Assembly: GCA_036583965.1 (NCBI GenBank)
Contig: JAZBQD010000013.1
Location: 13,664,618 to 13,728,617 of the forward strand
Direction of reading: 5' to 3'
Length of the DNA stretch: 64,000 bases
DNA from: Prunella strophiata
Taxonomy: Eukaryota; Chordata; Aves; Passeriformes; Prunellidae
Below, piece by piece: positions 61,301-64,000 of the stretch (its first letter is position 1; each line of letters begins with the position of its first letter). Under the pieces are notes generated by a model. The model had not been told where the DNA came from, made no database searches, and worked only from the letters and a program-made list of their open reading frames with translations. A program made the translations under genes and the position numbers.

Positions 61301-63984
61301 ACAACTTCACTGTGCTTCCCTCCCATAACTCTACCTTTGTAAATACCAATGACTCTGCCTACTCTAACTTCTCTGCAACTGTAGGTGAGGATTGTCTCAT
61401 TTTTTTGTTCTGCATTTGTCAGGCGTGGATGGTTCTTGTAACCTTGGATTCAGAGTTAACTCTGGGCTTTGGTTCAAGTGCTCGTGTGGTAAAAGTGTTT
61501 TTTATTATTATTGTTATTATTACACTGTCACACATTGCTGGAAAAGCACCCCTGCAGTGTTACCTGGATTCCTGGAATTCTGGGAGAGGCATCCCCACGT
61601 GAATCCCAGGGGAGGATGGGCCCAGGGTTCCTCCAAAACCTCAAAAATTTCTATTACGCTTAAAAGAAACAGAGATGACATTTCAGAGGAACATATGAGA
61701 ATAAACAGGTTAATTTCTTCCTTGTCTTTCAAGGCTAAAATGGAAAAGAAGCCCTCTGGTTTTCACTAGTTTATAATAGTCTTTAGAGGACAAGTTAAGA
61801 AAGACAAATGCAAGCAGATTTGCAAAGCCTGGAAGTGAGATGTTGTCAGTCATGACAACTTTGGTTAACATGATGGTTTGTTTTGGTTTCTTTGTTTGTT
61901 ATTTAATGAGAAGCAAATCTTTCTATACATGTCCTTATATTAATTTTTTTTAACATCCACACGCAAGGAGATCAAAGGAAGAGCAGAAAATCACAACTCA
62001 CAGGCAGAAACCTGGCAGGCTGGAAACCAGTTACAGCAGCTTAAAGTCACTTAATTTCAGTAATTGCATTTGTGCTGTGTGGCTGCAATTGAAATGTGAC
62101 CTCGTGCCCACTCTGCCTTAGGTATTAACTCACATCAAATGTCAGAAAACCTGACCTAGGGAGAAGGATGGAAATGGTAAAACTGTCACTAAAACTGTCT
62201 GGGCTGCTCAGATAGTAAGAATTTTATATTGGAATATAACCCCACTATTTTTTTACTCTCTAACAGTAAAAGTATGCTGGCAAATGGGAACTCTATTAAT
62301 GATGAACTTCAAATGACCCTAATTCCTTTCAGTCCTCTCTTATCTGCTTTATAGACCATTTGCATAGTTCTCACATAATAAAATATGTTCAATGTGAACA
62401 TTATAGAGAGTGACACCAATGGCAAAGGAAGTGCTGTGGGAACAGAAATGTTTAAGTTACCTTATGGGAACTTTCCTGCAGAGATGAATTTATAATTCAG
62501 GTGCCTTGAGAAGAACTTGGAAATGCTTGATTTACTCCATAGTACACACATTTTTAAATTAACTAAATTTTACCTGTCAGTTAGAGGCAGGATTTGATGG
62601 TTTCTTTGTCAAAGGGAGGAGAAGATACCTGAAAACTGATATTTAAATAAGGATTTGGGATGAACTAAGAGAACATTGAAACATGCATTCATTCAGAAAA
62701 GGAAAATGTCTTCTCACTGCTGGAGCTCCCTCAGAGCAGCTCTTAACAATTTTCCAGAAGAAATTATGAAATTATTATTAGGTATTATTATCAACATAAT
62801 AATAATAATAGTATTAATATAATAATAACAACATTTATTATTATTATTATTATTAGTAGTAGTAGTATTCTAAACCCAGGGTTCTGAATCCTCACAGTTC
62901 TTGCAGAAATGCCATCCCAAAGAATGGTGGGGACAGGAAATCCCACACCAAGAATTGACACTGTGTGCTCAGAAACAATCCAATATTCACTGTTCTCTGC
63001 AGTGCCAGCAGGAGGTTTGGTGGTGGTTTTTGGTTGTGATTTCCCATTGTCAGCATTGCTGAGAGCAGCTCCCCATCCTCTCCTGGCAGCTCACTCTCAG
63101 ACCTTCCTGTGGCAAACAAACACAGGTTTTTTGTGTTGAGAGGATTCGTCTGCTCCAGCTGTAGGAGATGAGCCAACAGTGCTTTGGGAGGGAACACAAG
63201 AAAATCACAAGCAAATTAGTCATTATCCATGTTAGATAAAGCAATTGCCTTTCCAAGTGCCAAGGACACCCCAGCAGAGCATGTCTGAAAGGAGTTTTAT
63301 TTCTGTCTTTCAGTGCACCTCATCAAGGATCTTTCATTGAGTTATTCTCAGGGAAAACTGATCACAGCTTTCCCTTTCAAAAAATGAAAAAATAAACCCT
63401 ATTTTGTTACATTTTAATTGGTGAAAAGATTTCTTTACTAGCTCAGCCTAACATAGTAGGACACCTCTAGGAAGTGTCTGGCATTCCAGACTCTGGAAAG
63501 GATAACGTTTACTCAGATTACTTAAAAATAATAATTTTGGGGTGTGTGGGTTCTGTCAGTCTTAGTTAACTGCAGGGCTGAGTGGACATGAGTGTAATAT
63601 TTACAAACTTGAAATAAAAGAAGTGACTGTGTGGTCTTCAAAATACAACAAACCACTGACAAATGGAAACAAACAAAGAAACTGAACACACCAAAAGCTG
63701 GCAAACTGAAACAAAAAACACCAAGAAGAGAAACACAGAAAGTAACCAAACCATACAGTTGGGCCAAGATAAACCTTTGAGCTATAGGAATCTGTTAAAA
63801 TCATGTTTCCAGGAGGTTTTCCTTTATGTGAATGTTAAACTGGATTTTGCTTTTGCTTTAGATATTGTAGAAGGGATGGTGAACAAAGGAATTTACGTCA
63901 CTGAAAAGAAAGGAGTCACCTTTCTCTTCTTTGGAAGCTACAGAAATTCTTGCATTAGTAATCCAGAGGCCTGTGGGCCTGAAG
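55276..63984 (+). CDS. ADGRD1: Adhesion G-protein coupled receptor D1 (ADGRD1/GPR133), N-terminal exons
   Basis: Adhesion GPCR with an extracellular pentraxin-like domain, GAIN autoproteolysis domain and seven membrane spans; it couples to Gs and raises cAMP. Only the N-terminal end is in the window. Exons 55276-55344, 55441-55477, 58343-58426, 61289-61384 (cassette) and 63862-63984 are in consistent phase. They encode a signal peptide ([10 protein letters not shown] then HYSLLILF), a linker, the segment [20 protein letters not shown] that matches [20 protein letters not shown] in human ADGRD1, and the start of the pentraxin-like region. The last donor GTGAGA at 63985 shows the gene continues. 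Membrane and GAIN parts lie to the right. Confidence 0.96.
55441..55477 (+). CDS. ADGRD1: ADGRD1 exon 2: short linker
   Basis: A 37-nt micro-exon encoding [12 protein letters not shown] plus one base. Acceptor ATGTGCAG, donor GTAAGG. It aligns with the human linker VRGVYSRSQDHP. Intron 1 is only 96 nt. Confidence 0.9.
55478..58342 (+). other. ADGRD1: ADGRD1 intron 2
   Basis: Intron of mixed composition. No repeats of note and no further exons are recognised. Confidence 0.8.
58343..58426 (+). CDS. ADGRD1: ADGRD1 exon 3
   Basis: 84 nt completing a glycine and then [20 protein letters not shown] and EFRDTNG. This is the most conserved match to ADGRD1 in the window. Acceptor TTGAAAG, donor GTAGAC; phase 1 at both ends. 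Confidence 0.97.
58427..61288 (+). other. ADGRD1: ADGRD1 intron 3
   Basis: Intron with a short TATATATATA tract near 59690. No other exon is recognised. Confidence 0.75.
61289..61384 (+). CDS. ADGRD1: ADGRD1 alternative cassette exon, N-glycan rich
   Basis: 96 nt, phase 1 at both ends, so skipping keeps the frame. It begins by completing an alanine, [20 protein letters not shown], then [11 protein letters not shown]. Four N-glycosylation sequons are visible (NFT, NST, NDS, NFS) within about 25 residues. It matches a segment present in some human ADGRD1 isoforms. Acceptor CCACCCAG, donor GTGAGG. Confidence 0.93.
61385..63861 (+). other. ADGRD1: ADGRD1 intron 4
   Basis: AT-rich intron with an ATT/AAT trinucleotide block (62780-62870). 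Nothing else is recognised. Confidence 0.75.
62780..62870. repeat. AAT/ATT trinucleotide block
   Basis: AATAATAATAATA on the left and ATTATTATTATTATT on the right with a short spacer, so the block can fold back on itself. It then passes into AGTAGTAGT. Confidence 0.9.
63862..63984 (+). CDS. ADGRD1: ADGRD1 exon: start of pentraxin-like domain
   Basis: 123 nt, in phase 1. [20 protein letters not shown] then [20 protein letters not shown]. It matches DIVEGKVNKGIY and the CISKPEQCGPEG stretch of human ADGRD1, including both cysteines. Acceptor GCTTTAG, donor GTGAGA. Confidence 0.97.
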
Positions 63985-64000
63985 GTGAGAAATTCATTAA

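Overview
The window is vertebrate nuclear DNA, most likely from a bird (perhaps a passerine; species not determinable). It carries the block STX2 (minus strand) - RAN (plus) - ADGRD1 (plus), which is the gene order of human 12q24.33. All three are ordinary spliced genes with GT-AG introns. The bird call rests on compact GC-rich gene spacing, very dense GC-rich minisatellites of the kind seen on microchromosomes, and one solo LTR that resembles avian endogenous-retrovirus LTRs as I remember them.

Layout. 1-10.9 kb: gene-free, dominated by tandem arrays (an 11-mer, a CCTTT microsatellite fused to a 33/17-bp minisatellite, a 38/23-bp array, and a 24-bp array carrying nuclear-receptor half-sites). 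10.9-21.8 kb: STX2 exons 11 to 2 on the minus strand, with two alternative exons that each encode a tail anchor, and a 1.2-kb minisatellite directly against the 3' splice site of exon 6. 21.8-27.7 kb: probable STX2 intron 1 with a small 4-copy repeat and a solo LTR. 27.7-30.1 kb: CpG-rich DNA running into a 2-kb G-quadruplex-type 13-mer array; this is the candidate STX2 promoter, but I could not find coding exon 1. 31.9-34.5 kb: a 43/50-bp array. 35.0-35.7 kb: a 56-bp array ending just upstream of the RAN CpG-island promoter. 35.8-40.9 kb: complete RAN. 41-55 kb: intergenic, with further arrays (11/10-mer, 17-mer, 26-mer and a 3.2-kb 18-mer). 55.3-64 kb: the first exons of ADGRD1 (signal peptide, linker, conserved cassette exon, start of the pentraxin-like region), running off the right edge.

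About 17 kb (roughly a quarter) of the window is tandem repeat. Because most repeat units lack stop codons in several frames, they create huge open frames (up to more than 1100 codons) on both strands that are not genes.

The most unusual observation is in STX2 intron 5. The sense strand has no adenine at all for 1,038 nt upstream of the exon 6 acceptor and no AG for about 1,207 nt. Any adenosine branch point must therefore lie more than 1 kb from its 3' splice site.

The three genes are not a pathway: STX2 is a plasma-membrane Q-SNARE, RAN drives nuclear transport and spindle assembly, and ADGRD1 is an adhesion GPCR. They share neighbourhood only, although all three have or probably have large tandem arrays beside their 5' ends.
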